In this document: in pieces, positions 24,074-32,705 of the stretch
How positions within the stretch are numbered: the first letter of the stretch is position 1
Layout: every line of letters starts with the position of its first letter
Source: Moduliflexus sp964602655
GTDB lineage: Bacteria; Moduliflexota; Moduliflexia; Moduliflexales; Moduliflexaceae
NCBI GenBank assembly: GCA_964602655.1
Contig: CAZRSF010000065.1
Span: 1 to 38,200, forward strand
Direction of reading: 5' to 3'
DNA: 38,200 bases
Made by a program: the position numbers and the translations under genes
The notes under the pieces: model-generated
What the model was told of the DNA's origin: nothing
What the model saw: only the letters and a program-made list of their open reading frames with translations
Database searches by the model: none

Positions 24074-24865
24074 TTATTCGTCGTTCTTGTCATCAGCGAC
24101 AAACTCGTCAGCGTACTTATTCAGAGATTGAGGTTTTTCCTCTCCATCGCTGTCTTTGCTCTGTCCGACAATGCGTTCCTGCCTCAGGTCTTTTCCTTCC
24201 TGAACGGCGTCAGCCATTTTTGAAGCAAATAATTTAATTGCGCGAATCGCATCGTCATTGCCCGGAATCACAAAATCAATTTCTTCAGGATCGCAATTTG
24301 TATCAACAATCGCAATCACCGGAATCCCAAGTTTTTTTGCTTCGTGGACGGCGATTTTTTCTTTTTTCGGATCAACGACAAAGATGGCGTTCGGCAGTCT
24401 GTCCATGACTTTGATCCCGCCTAAAAAGCGCTCCATTCGTTCGCGTTCGCGTTCCAACTCCAGCATTTCTTTTTTCTTCAGCAGCGCCGCTTCGCCGGTT
24501 TCATTCATTTGTTCCAACTGGCGTAAACGTTTCGTGCTTTTCTGGATGGTGCTGAAGTTCGTTAACGTGCCGCCTAACCAGCGTTGGTTCACATACGGCA
24601 TTCCGCAACGCGCAGCTTCTTCCCGAATGGCGTCTTTGGCCTGTTTTTTGGTGCCAACAAATAAAATCGTGCCATTATTCGCAATCGCATCCACCAAAAA
24701 CGCATTAGCTTCTTTAAATTTTTGAACGGTCAGTTGCAGATTGATCACATAGATATTGTTCCGCTCGCCGAAGATATACGGCTTCATCTTCGGATTCCAC
24801 CGTTTCGTCTGGTGTCCGAAATGAACGCCAGCTTCAAGCAATTCTTTCATTTTAATAGTACTCAC
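24074..24865 (-). CDS. rpsB: 30S ribosomal protein S2
   Basis: S2 binds at the head-body junction of the 30S subunit. The 263-residue product shows the family from LLEAGVHFGHQTKRWNPKMK through RWLGGTLTNF to AIVDTNCDPEEIDFVIPGNDDAIR. The C-terminal 25 residues are a charged variable tail. Start is GTG at 24865, set by GGAGG (minus strand, 24874-24878) 8 bases upstream. It heads the rpsB-tsf-pyrH-frr-uppS series, but a terminator follows it. A structured leader lies upstream. Confidence 0.97.
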   Translation of the reverse strand: MSTIKMKELLEAGVHFGHQTKRWNPKMKPYIFGERNNIYVINLQLTVQKFKEANAFLVDAIANNGTILFVGTKKQAKDAIREEAARCGMPYVNQRWLGGTLTNFSTIQKSTKRLRQLEQMNETGEAALLKKKEMLELERERERMERFLGGIKVMDRLPNAIFVVDPKKEKIAVHEAKKLGIPVIAIVDTNCDPEEIDFVIPGNDDAIRAIKLFASKMADAVQEGKDLRQERIVGQSKDSDGEEKPQSLNKYADEFVADDKNDE

Positions 24866-24910
24866 GAGTTTTTCCTCCTTCGTCGGTTATTCGCGTGTTC
24901 CTCTCCTCTT

Positions 24911-24952
24911 CTTATAGAACCTGCCCTCGTTCGAAGCAGGCACCCCTATAAG
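24911..24952 (-). promoter_or_regulatory. Structured leader upstream of rpsB
   Basis: Outer stem CTTATAG/CTATAAG (24911-24917/24946-24952) and inner stem CCTGC/GCAGG (24920-24924/24936-24940) nest in the region before the rpsB ribosome site. S2 autoregulates through its leader in some bacteria. I cannot tell whether this fold is that element, and part of it could also serve as promoter (TATAG). Confidence 0.35.
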
Positions 24953-25008
24953 AATCAAAGAACATGAGAATTCTTTTTCGAATGAAATTCCAGGGCATCC
25001 CCTGAATT

Positions 25009-25533
25009 TTACCGTTTAGAGAACTGGAAGCGCGCTCTGGCTCCCCGCTGCCCATATTTTTTCCGTTCTTTCATGCGCGAATCGCGTGTCAAAAATCCGG
25101 CTTTTTTCAGCACAGAACGATTTTCGGTCTCATTAAACGAAACCAGTGTCCGCGAAATGCCATGTTTGATCGCATCGGCTTGCGCTGATTTACCGCCGCC
25201 TTTCACCGTTGCCACCACGTCGAAATCATTCAGATTCTTCGTCAGGCGCATTGGCTGTTTCACGATCATCCGGTGTGTTTCTCGGTTGAAATAGTCATCC
25301 AACGTTTTCCCGTTTACCGAAAAACGACCTTTGCCACGGCGCAGCCAGACGCGGGCAATTGCCGTCTTACGCTTTCCGGTGGCATACACCTGATCCGCGA
25401 CCGAACCTTCTGGCAGTTCATGATCCAACGCCGGATCACGATCGCTATCGTCAACATCGAATAGCGGTAAGGTCGGCACGCCCAGATCTTCTTCTTCTTT
25501 CATTTTATCGTAACGATATTCCAGATCTGCCAC
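25009..25533 (-). CDS. rpsI: 30S ribosomal protein S9 with acidic N-terminal extension
   Basis: S9 contacts P-site tRNA through its C-terminal tail. The core begins at about residue 48 (VYATGKRKTAIARVWLRRGKG), continues through GGGKSAQADAIKHGISR, and ends with the conserved basic tail ending QFSKR. Ahead of the core lies an unusual acidic extension of about 48 residues (EEEDLG, DVDDSDRD). The ribosome site AGGAGG touches the ATG at 25539 with no spacing, but is 6 bases from the in-frame GTG at 25533 (third codon), so I place the start there. The gap to rplM is 10 bp by that start. The rplM-rpsI pair is a universal bacterial operon. Confidence 0.96.
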   Translation of the reverse strand: MADLEYRYDKMKEEEDLGVPTLPLFDVDDSDRDPALDHELPEGSVADQVYATGKRKTAIARVWLRRGKGRFSVNGKTLDDYFNRETHRMIVKQPMRLTKNLNDFDVVATVKGGGKSAQADAIKHGISRTLVSFNETENRSVLKKAGFLTRDSRMKERKKYGQRGARARFQFSKR

Positions 25534-25543
25534 AGGCATCCTC

Positions 25544-25990
25544 CTAATTGTTGTAACGTGGTTTAAGGGTTAATACTTCCGGCTGCTGCGCTTCATGCGG
25601 ATGTTCCGGCGCGGCATAGACTTTCATTTTTTTGTACATGGCGCGACCTAAGCGATTTTTCGGCAGCATTCGTTTCACCGCAAGTTCCAGCATCTGCTCC
25701 GGTTTGCGGGCTAACATCTCTTTGGCCGTCATGGATTTGATGCCTCCCGGATAGCCGGTGTGACGATAATAGACCTTATCCGTCAACTTCTTTCCGGTCA
25801 GGCGAATCTTGTCCGCATTCACCACCACGATATAATCGCCAGTGTCAACATGCGGCGAAAAATCTGGTTTATGCTTTCCGCGTAAGCGTTTCGCAATTTC
25901 CACGGCCAGACGCCCTAATACGACATTTTGAGCGTCAACGACATACCACTTGTGTTGCACATCTTCTGTTCTGACAAATTTCGTTATCAT
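25544..25990 (-). CDS. rplM: 50S ribosomal protein L13
   Basis: L13 is an early assembly protein of the 50S subunit. The 148-residue product matches family length and shows KWYVVDAQNVVLGRLAVEIA, KHKPDFSPHVDTGDYIVVVNA, RHTGYPGG and the late signature KRMLPKNRLGRAMYKKMKVYAAPEHPH. GAGGAG lies upstream of the ATG, and a good promoter is found about 65 bp upstream. rpsI follows directly. Confidence 0.97.
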   Translation of the reverse strand: MITKFVRTEDVQHKWYVVDAQNVVLGRLAVEIAKRLRGKHKPDFSPHVDTGDYIVVVNADKIRLTGKKLTDKVYYRHTGYPGGIKSMTAKEMLARKPEQMLELAVKRMLPKNRLGRAMYKKMKVYAAPEHPHEAQQPEVLTLKPRYNN

Positions 25991-26057
25991 AATCTCTCTC
26001 TACTCCTCACATTTCAGGGCAATGCTTGATTGATAGGCTTGTTACAAGCGTAACACG

Positions 26058-26085
26058 TCTATAGAACGCACAAGTTTTTTGTCAA
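26058..26085 (-). promoter_or_regulatory. Sigma-70 promoter of rplM-rpsI, with leader hairpin
   Basis: Minus-strand TTGACA (26080-26085) and TATAGA (26058-26063) with a 16-bp spacer. Transcription should start near 26051. The first bases of the RNA form GTTAC-GCTT-GTAAC (26041-26054), a hairpin in the position of known L13 leader elements. Confidence 0.7.
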
Positions 26086-26111
26086 GCAAAAATTCGCGAC
26101 AGAAGAACAAC

Positions 26112-26154
26112 ATTCAGTCACGCTGAGCGATGTCGAAGCGTCGTGAGGTCACAT
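26112..26154. repeat. Likely interspersed-repeat fragment
   Basis: TCAGTCACGCTGAGCGATG followed by TCGAAGCGTCGTGAGGTCAC has imperfect dyad symmetry (TCACG...CGTGA) and the look of intergenic repeats found across many genomes. I see only this copy here. The gap 25991-26168 otherwise contains just the rplM promoter and leader. Confidence 0.3.
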
Positions 26155-26168
26155 CTGATATCGTTTTG

Positions 26169-29100
26169 CTATATCTGATATTCTTTGATCTTTCGTTGAA
26201 GTGTGCGTCGGGTGATGCCCAACCGTTTGGCTGCTTTTCCGGTTTGATAGGCTTGTTGATTTAAGGTTTCCTCAATCAATTGTTTCTCGAATTCATGGGT
26301 CGCTTCTGAAAGAGTTTTTTCGCCAATTCCGATGCTGCGTGTAATCGTAATATTAGGAGACTTCTGTGGGGAAATCGTAATTAAGGATAAATCATTTGTT
26401 GCCAGATAGCGATGCATAATATTTTGCAATTCGCGGACATTTCCTGGCCAGTCATGCGCGTAGAGCGCGTTAAGCAATTCGGGCGGCAGCATATTAGCAT
26501 TGAGGGGAAAATGGCCTGATTGCGTACCGTGCGCTTGGGCATGTTTGCGCTGATAGCGAAGCAAAATATCCTCCAGCAGGAGCGGCAAATCCTCTTTTCG
26601 CATACGCAAGGGAGGAAGCGTTATTTCAATCACGCAGAGGCGGTAAAAAAAGTCCTGTCGCAAACGGCCTTGCTTCAGTTCTAACGAACAGGCTTTATGT
26701 GTGGCCGCCAGAATTAATACATCCGCTTTTTTGGGGACATTGCTGCCTAAGGGCATATATTCGCCATCTTGTAAGACACGCAACAGTTTGGCTTGATTGC
26801 CGGGACTGAGTTCTGTCACTTCGTCCAAAAATAATGTTCCTTGATGCGCCCGATCAAAAAATCCTGGGCGATTTCGATCTGCGCCTGTAAACGCGCCTTT
26901 ACAATGCCCAAAAAATTCACGCTCGAATAAACTTTCCTGAATTGACGCGCAATTGACTGGGACAAACGCATGAGCGCTTCGACGGCTCATCTGATGAATG
27001 GTGCGTGCGGTTAATTCTTTTCCCGTTCCGGATTCTCCTTCAATCAACACATTCGCATCAGAGGCGGCTGCATTCGCGATTAAGTTGTACACGTGTTGCA
27101 TGGCCTGGCTTTTTCCAATAAGATGGCCGAATTTATATCGCTCTGACAAGGTTGATTTCAGCGATAGATTCTCCTGCTCTAACCGTTGCTGTTCTTCGAT
27201 ACGTTCGGTAATGTCTCGAATGCAGAGCAGTGAGGCGGGTTTGCCATTCCATTCAATCGGGGTCTGCTTGATTTCTCCCCAGAATGTTCGCTGGGTTCGT
27301 GTTAACATTTTTTCTTTCCAGGAGAAATGCGAACGCGTTTTTTCTGTCTGACACAATTGTTCGAATGCGAATTTTTTTCTCTGTTCGCTAAAGAGATCGA
27401 GTACATCCGCATTGAATAACTCTTGTGGCGAAGAATCCACCATTGAGGCAAATGCCGCATTTGTAAAAAGGGTCTGTCGCTGACGAACAATGAGAATGCC
27501 ATCCGCAACAGTGTCGGCTAACATCCGATATTGGAGTTCACTTACTTGTAATGAGGTGGCTGTTTCCTGGTGCTTTATGCTTTCTTCACGCAGCATATCA
27601 TTGAGTTCGCGTAACTCAATGGTTCGTTCTTGAACGCGTTGCTCGACTTCGGTATAAGCCTGTAATAGCGCCGTTTGCGTCTGTTTTAATTCCGTGATCA
27701 TTCGGGATATGCTGACGCTGCCGATAATCTTGTCATGCTCATCGCGTAACGGCATCGTGGTGGTCAGCAGCATTTCCGTTGTTCCGTCAGGGAATCGCTC
27801 GCGTTCTTCGAATGTTACCGGAACGCCAGTGCGGAGAATTTTTTGTTCTTGCGCATGATTGACTTGAGCATATTCTAATGGGAAAAAATCAAAATCGGTT
27901 TTGCCGATAACATCGTGTGAATGGGAAAGGCCAAGCCTTTTGATATAGGCCTCATTCGCTCGAAGCAGACGCCCCTCGCAATCTTTGAACGCAATCAAAT
28001 CGGGAACGTTCGTCATAAAACTATCCACGATAAATTTTTCGCGACTCAGCTCCGCTGAGCGTTCTTGTACTTGTTGAACAAGCAAGACGCTATGCAGTGC
28101 GCAACTGAGGGCATTGTATAGCATACGATTGGTTATTCCGACATTTCGAAAGATGACAAAACCAATCTGTTTGCCGGATGGTTGTAATACAATCGGGATC
28201 AACACTAATGAATAGGGCGGGGTTGCGGGACGCATCTGTTTGGGGATCAGCTCGCAAGAAAGAAAACGATACCCTCTTTCAGGGAATGACAGGCGTTGCT
28301 GTTCGTCATACGCTAAAAATAAGCGTGACCACTCGCCAGATGTTGAGTCTTCGTACATTGAGAGATAGACTCCAAAAATATTGAATAGTGGCAAGTGCTC
28401 CGCGAGTATCGCGATGATATCATGAAAATCAAAATTACTCGTTAACCTATTTTCCAGGTAACGTAAAATTCGAACTTGTTGATCTTGCTGAAGTTGTCGA
28501 ATTTTTTCAACTCGCCCGAGCATCTCACCAATAATGAAATATGCTTGCGGCCATAAATATTCAGCTCGCGTGCGTTTGGCAGTATCTGTCAGAAGGGGCT
28601 GTAGATGAAGTTGGAGCGTCGCAATGATGTATTGCCAATCAGAAATATCGAGTCCTTGCTCAATTTCCGGCTGCAAAATATCTTCAAGCGCCATTAAAAA
28701 TGTGGATGGTGATGTTTCGGAAAGATCATGAATCAACGCGTTTACTAAACGGGGGATGCGAACAGTTATTTCTTTCACATGTGAAAACGCTGCCGTCAGT
28801 TTCTCGGTCAACGTCGCAGAAGTTTTTTCCGGCGTCACCTCATTAGTGTTGTTATAATCGCTCAGTTTCACTGTTGGATATACCGCCTGACAACCACATG
28901 AATGGCGGATAACGAGCTGGGTAGGCAAAACGATTCGTTGGGGAAGTTGTTCTCCTTTAAGCTGTCGCAATAACATGCTCAGTGATTGATAACCTAACTC
29001 ATATATCGGTTGCTTAATAGTGGTCAGCGCAGGAAATGCGATCCGGCTTTCTTCAATATCATCGAATCCTACAACAGCAACATCTGTCGGCACATGGAGG

Positions 29101-29792
29101 CCTCGTTGTTGCAGCGCTTTGCATGCGCCCAACGCAGCAAAATCATTCGCGGCGATAACGGCATCAATTTGGAGACGCCGCTGTTCAAGCAGTTCGTGGA
29201 TACCAGCCTCTCCTCCGTCATGATTGAAATTTCCGGAAACGACAAGTTCTGGATCATAGCTGAGACCATGCAATGTCAGCGTTTCGACGTATGCAGCGAA
29301 GCGTTCTTCTGCATCTGCATTTCCATCGGGACCCTTAATAAACGCCAAGCGGCGATAGCCATGCACGTAAATCAAATGCTGCATTACGGCGCGGATGCCC
29401 GCGTGATTTTCCGTGCTGATACAGGTTTTTCCTTTAATGGATGAACTGATGCAGACCATCGGCAATTGTTGATAATGTTCGAAATTCAACAGCATACGCG
29501 GCGCATCACCACTGCTTACAGATGGCCCGGCGCTCAGAATCACTCCATCCAGTTCTGCGGTCATCAGGCATTTGTACACTGCGGTCGGATATGCTCGTAA
29601 CCCATAAGAAACAAGAGAGTTGGCGCACAGAAGATTGACGCCTTCTTTTTGAGCGGCATCCAACATCCCTTGCCAGAGCCGGAAACCATAATCATCTTCG
29701 AGCGTGTGCGAAAGAAATAAGATGTTTAATGGCGATGACTGCAAGTATGCTGATGACAAACAAGATGCATCCCTATCCATAGCTCGCCTCAA
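26169..29792 (-). CDS. LacI-type sugar-sensing sigma-54 enhancer-binding activator (PBP-PAS-PAS-AAA+-Fis HTH)
   Basis: A 1207-residue cytoplasmic one-component regulator. Residues about 22-300 form a LacI/periplasmic-binding-protein-1 sensor (NILFLSHTLEDDYG, GYRRLAFIKGP, VAVVGFDDIEESR), but the LacI N-terminal HTH is missing. An RHSCGC motif (about 305) and a helical then GAF-like region (about 310-585) follow. PAS1 is at about 591-705, with a coiled coil to 750, and PAS2 at 755-865. The sigma-54 AAA+ domain has Walker A GESGTGKE (919-926, K925), GAFTGA (966-971), Walker B LFLDEV and an arginine-finger region. The Fis-type HTH ends the protein (TGKAAKRLGITRRTLQRKIK). All parts needed to activate sigma-54 RNA polymerase are intact. 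No signal peptide or TM helix is seen. The gene lies 273 bp downstream of the GH6 cellulase, so a sugar from cellulose is a plausible ligand, by inference. Confidence 0.9.
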   Translation of the reverse strand: MRRAMDRDASCLSSAYLQSSPLNILFLSHTLEDDYGFRLWQGMLDAAQKEGVNLLCANSLVSYGLRAYPTAVYKCLMTAELDGVILSAGPSVSSGDAPRMLLNFEHYQQLPMVCISSSIKGKTCISTENHAGIRAVMQHLIYVHGYRRLAFIKGPDGNADAEERFAAYVETLTLHGLSYDPELVVSGNFNHDGGEAGIHELLEQRRLQIDAVIAANDFAALGACKALQQRGLHVPTDVAVVGFDDIEESRIAFPALTTIKQPIYELGYQSLSMLLRQLKGEQLPQRIVLPTQLVIRHSCGCQAVYPTVKLSDYNNTNEVTPEKTSATLTEKLTAAFSHVKEITVRIPRLVNALIHDLSETSPSTFLMALEDILQPEIEQGLDISDWQYIIATLQLHLQPLLTDTAKRTRAEYLWPQAYFIIGEMLGRVEKIRQLQQDQQVRILRYLENRLTSNFDFHDIIAILAEHLPLFNIFGVYLSMYEDSTSGEWSRLFLAYDEQQRLSFPERGYRFLSCELIPKQMRPATPPYSLVLIPIVLQPSGKQIGFVIFRNVGITNRMLYNALSCALHSVLLVQQVQERSAELSREKFIVDSFMTNVPDLIAFKDCEGRLLRANEAYIKRLGLSHSHDVIGKTDFDFFPLEYAQVNHAQEQKILRTGVPVTFEERERFPDGTTEMLLTTTMPLRDEHDKIIGSVSISRMITELKQTQTALLQAYTEVEQRVQERTIELRELNDMLREESIKHQETATSLQVSELQYRMLADTVADGILIVRQRQTLFTNAAFASMVDSSPQELFNADVLDLFSEQRKKFAFEQLCQTEKTRSHFSWKEKMLTRTQRTFWGEIKQTPIEWNGKPASLLCIRDITERIEEQQRLEQENLSLKSTLSERYKFGHLIGKSQAMQHVYNLIANAAASDANVLIEGESGTGKELTARTIHQMSRRSAHAFVPVNCASIQESLFEREFFGHCKGAFTGADRNRPGFFDRAHQGTLFLDEVTELSPGNQAKLLRVLQDGEYMPLGSNVPKKADVLILAATHKACSLELKQGRLRQDFFYRLCVIEITLPPLRMRKEDLPLLLEDILLRYQRKHAQAHGTQSGHFPLNANMLPPELLNALYAHDWPGNVRELQNIMHRYLATNDLSLITISPQKSPNITITRSIGIGEKTLSEATHEFEKQLIEETLNQQAYQTGKAAKRLGITRRTLQRKIKEYQI

Positions 29793-29902
29793 ATGAAAGA
29801 ATGTTGGCGCATTTCAGCGAATCTGTTGAAGCCATTTTTCGCGTGTGAACGGAATTATTCTTCCTGAAGAGATGAATATCTTTTTTGATATTATCAGCAA
29901 AA

Positions 29903-29931
29903 TCGTTATGAAATATCTCTTCTGGTGTCAA
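29903..29931 (-). promoter_or_regulatory. Tentative promoter of the sigma-54 activator gene
   Basis: Minus-strand TTGACA (29926-29931) is a perfect -35. The hexamer 17 bases on, TAACGA (29903-29908), is a poor -10. The gap 29793-30006 shows nothing else that I can name. Confidence 0.3.
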
Positions 29932-30006
29932 GAGTTTTTGGAAGGGACTGTTAAGAATTTACACTCCTCTCGATCTCGCGGCGACACTGAAGATGAGAAC
30001 GTGTGC

Positions 30007-30043
30007 AAAACAGACACCTCCGATCTTGAATCGGAGGTGTCTG
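30007..30043 (-). terminator. Rho-independent terminator of the cellulase gene
   Basis: Minus-strand CAGACACCTCCGAT (30043-30030) pairs perfectly with ATCGGAGGTGTCTG (30024-30011), 14 pairs, loop of 5, then TTTTGC. It lies 23 bp after the GH6 stop and separates it from the regulator gene. Confidence 0.9.
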
Positions 30044-30065
30044 AGGAAGGATGCTGTGACGTCGC

Positions 30066-32573
30066 TTACGGCGCAATCGGCGGATTGGCGTTCTGAACTA
30101 ACTCGCGGAACTGTTCCGGGAACCACTGGCCGGCTTCCGGCGCGTTCTCCATCGCATTGGTTGGCCATGCTTTGGTTGTTGGGTGTTCGAAGGGTAGTAC
30201 AGCAGTCGGATTGCAATGCTGGTCAAATCGAGCAGAGGTTGGATCGCTGGTGCCATCAGAATCTCCGGATGGCTTGATCCAGACAAATGCGTCAATCCCC
30301 TCTGTTGTTCCATAGGGATACGCTGTTTGAGGCATCCCAATGCCAGCGCCTTTCTGGTTGCAGAACGCTCCGCGGATGGTATTCCCATCACTGAAACGTC
30401 TATCAAAGCTCGCCAGCTTGGTCCATTCTGTAGCATCTGTGATGCTTGAATCCGGCGCTGATTTGTCTGGTCCCCATCCGTTTCGAGAGGTATCGATCAA
30501 CATTCCGATTCCCTCTGGCAACGGGGGAAGCGTTCCTGTTTTGATGATGCTTCGGTTACGAAATGCTGTGACGAACTCTCGTTCACCCCAATATGAATTG
30601 GCATAAAAATCGCCACCTTTAAGGAGGAAGGTTGGCACTGGGGCCGGGACTGTGGCAGCATTAGGTACGCGTTTGGTGCCATCTTTGGCGAAGTACAATT
30701 CTTCCGTGATTGAATACCCTGATATATTGGAAACAAAGCCATCAATATGACGATAGCAATCAGTACATGTTGCAGGATCAACTCCATCTTTCAGCAACAC
30801 GTTTTTGAAAACATCCACGCCAGGATTCAGATTCCAACCAACCCAGGCCGCATGAGAGATATCAAGGTAGGTATAGGCGTTGGGAATCGTCTCGAGTTGA
30901 TCAAGTCCATACCGAATCCCTTGCACATAGATATTAGTGGTATAATTTACCTTATTGCTCGTTGGTGCTGCACTATCATTATTGGCTCGGTTGCAATCGG
31001 GATGAAGCTCATCTGTTTTCCCATCCACGTCATTGAGGTCATAATCGTCCAGTCCGAGATTGCTTACCATATTAGGCAGCGAATCTGGTTCGAGGATGAC
31101 AGCAATCCGCAGGCTGGCATATAAGGGATCGCGTAAAATCGCCATGATTGGGTCAACAAACGTCGTCTGATAAAGAGCCATATCTGCAGCATCTTTAAAT
31201 TCACCCGCGGAGGCTAACGCGGCGCAATCGCGGATTGGAATGTCATAGACAACGACTGTAATCACTACCGGAGTCGCGCCGGTTTGCTGGGCCAGCGCAG
31301 CGTTCAAATGGTCGCGCAAGCCCATGATGCCATTAGTCGGGTCTCCGGCAATCGCAGCTACGCGATCAATCCAGATCGCCCCTGGATAAGTTCCCACTTT
31401 CCGCATCTTTGCAGCCAGAACAGTATCGGTTTCTGCCGCAGCCTGCGCCTCAATCGTCTTCTGACGCTGCGGACTGACGTAGCCAACAGCGCCGTCGAAT
31501 GGATTCTCAACATGTGTGATGGCCTGATTGAACACGACAGTCAGCACATCATCAGGTTGGACGATCACGCTGGCGATGGAAACGGGCTGACCATTTTGCA
31601 TCCAACCAGCAACGGTCGAACTGGCGTCTGTCGTTGCCTGAAAGGTGTATGACGTGCCGCTTAGAAATGGGACAATCATGGACATGCAGTCTGCTTCGCA
31701 GGTCTGTGCCAGCGTTCCGCCCGTCACCGTGACTGTGCCATTGCCGTTGCCAAGTTTTTTTATGGTAATTTTCTGACCGGCAGTTTGACCGTTGATCGTA
31801 AAATCTATTCCGATCATTGGCTGCGCGACGCCCGTGCCGAATAAGCCGAAATTTATCGAACCATTGGCAGGAATGACGGTGTTCCAGGATTGATTCGGCG
31901 TGACCGTGATCGTTTTGCCGCTCTGGGAATAGTTGACGTGCTTGCCTGCTCCGGTGCCATCCGTCGCTGTAATCACTTCATTTCCCTTGAATGTCCACAC
32001 AGCCGTCCAGCCATTCACCGGGGTACTGGTCAGGTTCTTAATGGTCACTTGCACGCGGAACTTGTCCGTTCCATTCTCTTTCCACTGATTAGTAATCGTA
32101 TAAATGACGTCATACTTTCCGCCCGTGCCCGGGGTCGTTTTCTCGCCGCATGGCTTGCCATTCAACGTAAAGTCCAGACTATTCAGCGCAACAACCCTCC
32201 CCGCGATATTGAACCCGAACGTCACGGTGCCGCCATTGGCTGGAATGGTGCCGTTCCAGGCCGAGGCCGGATTCACGGCGGTGACGTTGGCGCCTGATTG
32301 AGTGACCGATGCGACATTCCAGAATCGAAGGTCACCGCCCAGGGTTTCGCCGCCTTCGAATGCCCATTTGAGTTCCCATCCGACGACAGGCGTTGCGGTC
32401 ATATTGGTAATTTTCACGTCAACTGAGGCGCCTGTGCCTCCTCCGGTCCATGGGCGAATCGTATAATCAATCAGATAGTCTGCTGCCGCGAAGGCAGTTC
32501 CAGCCATGGCCACGCTGATTATCAGCAGTAGAAGGCCTATTTTCATTCCGTGTGCGAATAATTTCTTAGGCAT
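30066..32573 (-). CDS. Secreted GH6 cellulase with two CBM2 domains
   Basis: A secreted glycoside hydrolase family 6 enzyme (cellobiohydrolase or endoglucanase) cleaving beta-1,4-glucan with inversion. The 835-residue protein has a signal peptide (cleaved near AFA-AA, residue 29). Two CBM2 cellulose-binding domains (about 31-141 and 153-262) share ITN-x-T-x-TPV-x-GW and W-x-x-IPANG patterns. A strand-rich module with a C-E-A-D-C motif follows (about 268-350), like InlB B-repeat domains, and then GH6 (about 355-830). Catalytic signatures are YDIPIRDCAALAS with D449 and ILEPDSLPN with the acid D497. YLDISHAAWVGW and WIKPSGDSDGTS follow. An extra Asp/Asn-rich loop of about 35 residues lies just after the acid. 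ATG 32573 is set by AGAGGAG 9 bases upstream. The 132-bp gap from the PEP-CTERM gene has no terminator, so cotranscription is possible. Confidence 0.93.
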   Translation of the reverse strand: MPKKLFAHGMKIGLLLLIISVAMAGTAFAAADYLIDYTIRPWTGGGTGASVDVKITNMTATPVVGWELKWAFEGGETLGGDLRFWNVASVTQSGANVTAVNPASAWNGTIPANGGTVTFGFNIAGRVVALNSLDFTLNGKPCGEKTTPGTGGKYDVIYTITNQWKENGTDKFRVQVTIKNLTSTPVNGWTAVWTFKGNEVITATDGTGAGKHVNYSQSGKTITVTPNQSWNTVIPANGSINFGLFGTGVAQPMIGIDFTINGQTAGQKITIKKLGNGNGTVTVTGGTLAQTCEADCMSMIVPFLSGTSYTFQATTDASSTVAGWMQNGQPVSIASVIVQPDDVLTVVFNQAITHVENPFDGAVGYVSPQRQKTIEAQAAAETDTVLAAKMRKVGTYPGAIWIDRVAAIAGDPTNGIMGLRDHLNAALAQQTGATPVVITVVVYDIPIRDCAALASAGEFKDAADMALYQTTFVDPIMAILRDPLYASLRIAVILEPDSLPNMVSNLGLDDYDLNDVDGKTDELHPDCNRANNDSAAPTSNKVNYTTNIYVQGIRYGLDQLETIPNAYTYLDISHAAWVGWNLNPGVDVFKNVLLKDGVDPATCTDCYRHIDGFVSNISGYSITEELYFAKDGTKRVPNAATVPAPVPTFLLKGGDFYANSYWGEREFVTAFRNRSIIKTGTLPPLPEGIGMLIDTSRNGWGPDKSAPDSSITDATEWTKLASFDRRFSDGNTIRGAFCNQKGAGIGMPQTAYPYGTTEGIDAFVWIKPSGDSDGTSDPTSARFDQHCNPTAVLPFEHPTTKAWPTNAMENAPEAGQWFPEQFRELVQNANPPIAP

Positions 32574-32705
32574 GTAAAAATTCTCCTCTTGTTCGAAGTG
32601 TTGTAATGTTGATGACATTCCAGGAAAGCCGTTGCGCTCCTGAAAATACGACGTCATGTACTCTTTTTTAACTGTCATGGTGCATTGTCTCGTTGTCTCA
32701 ATGAT

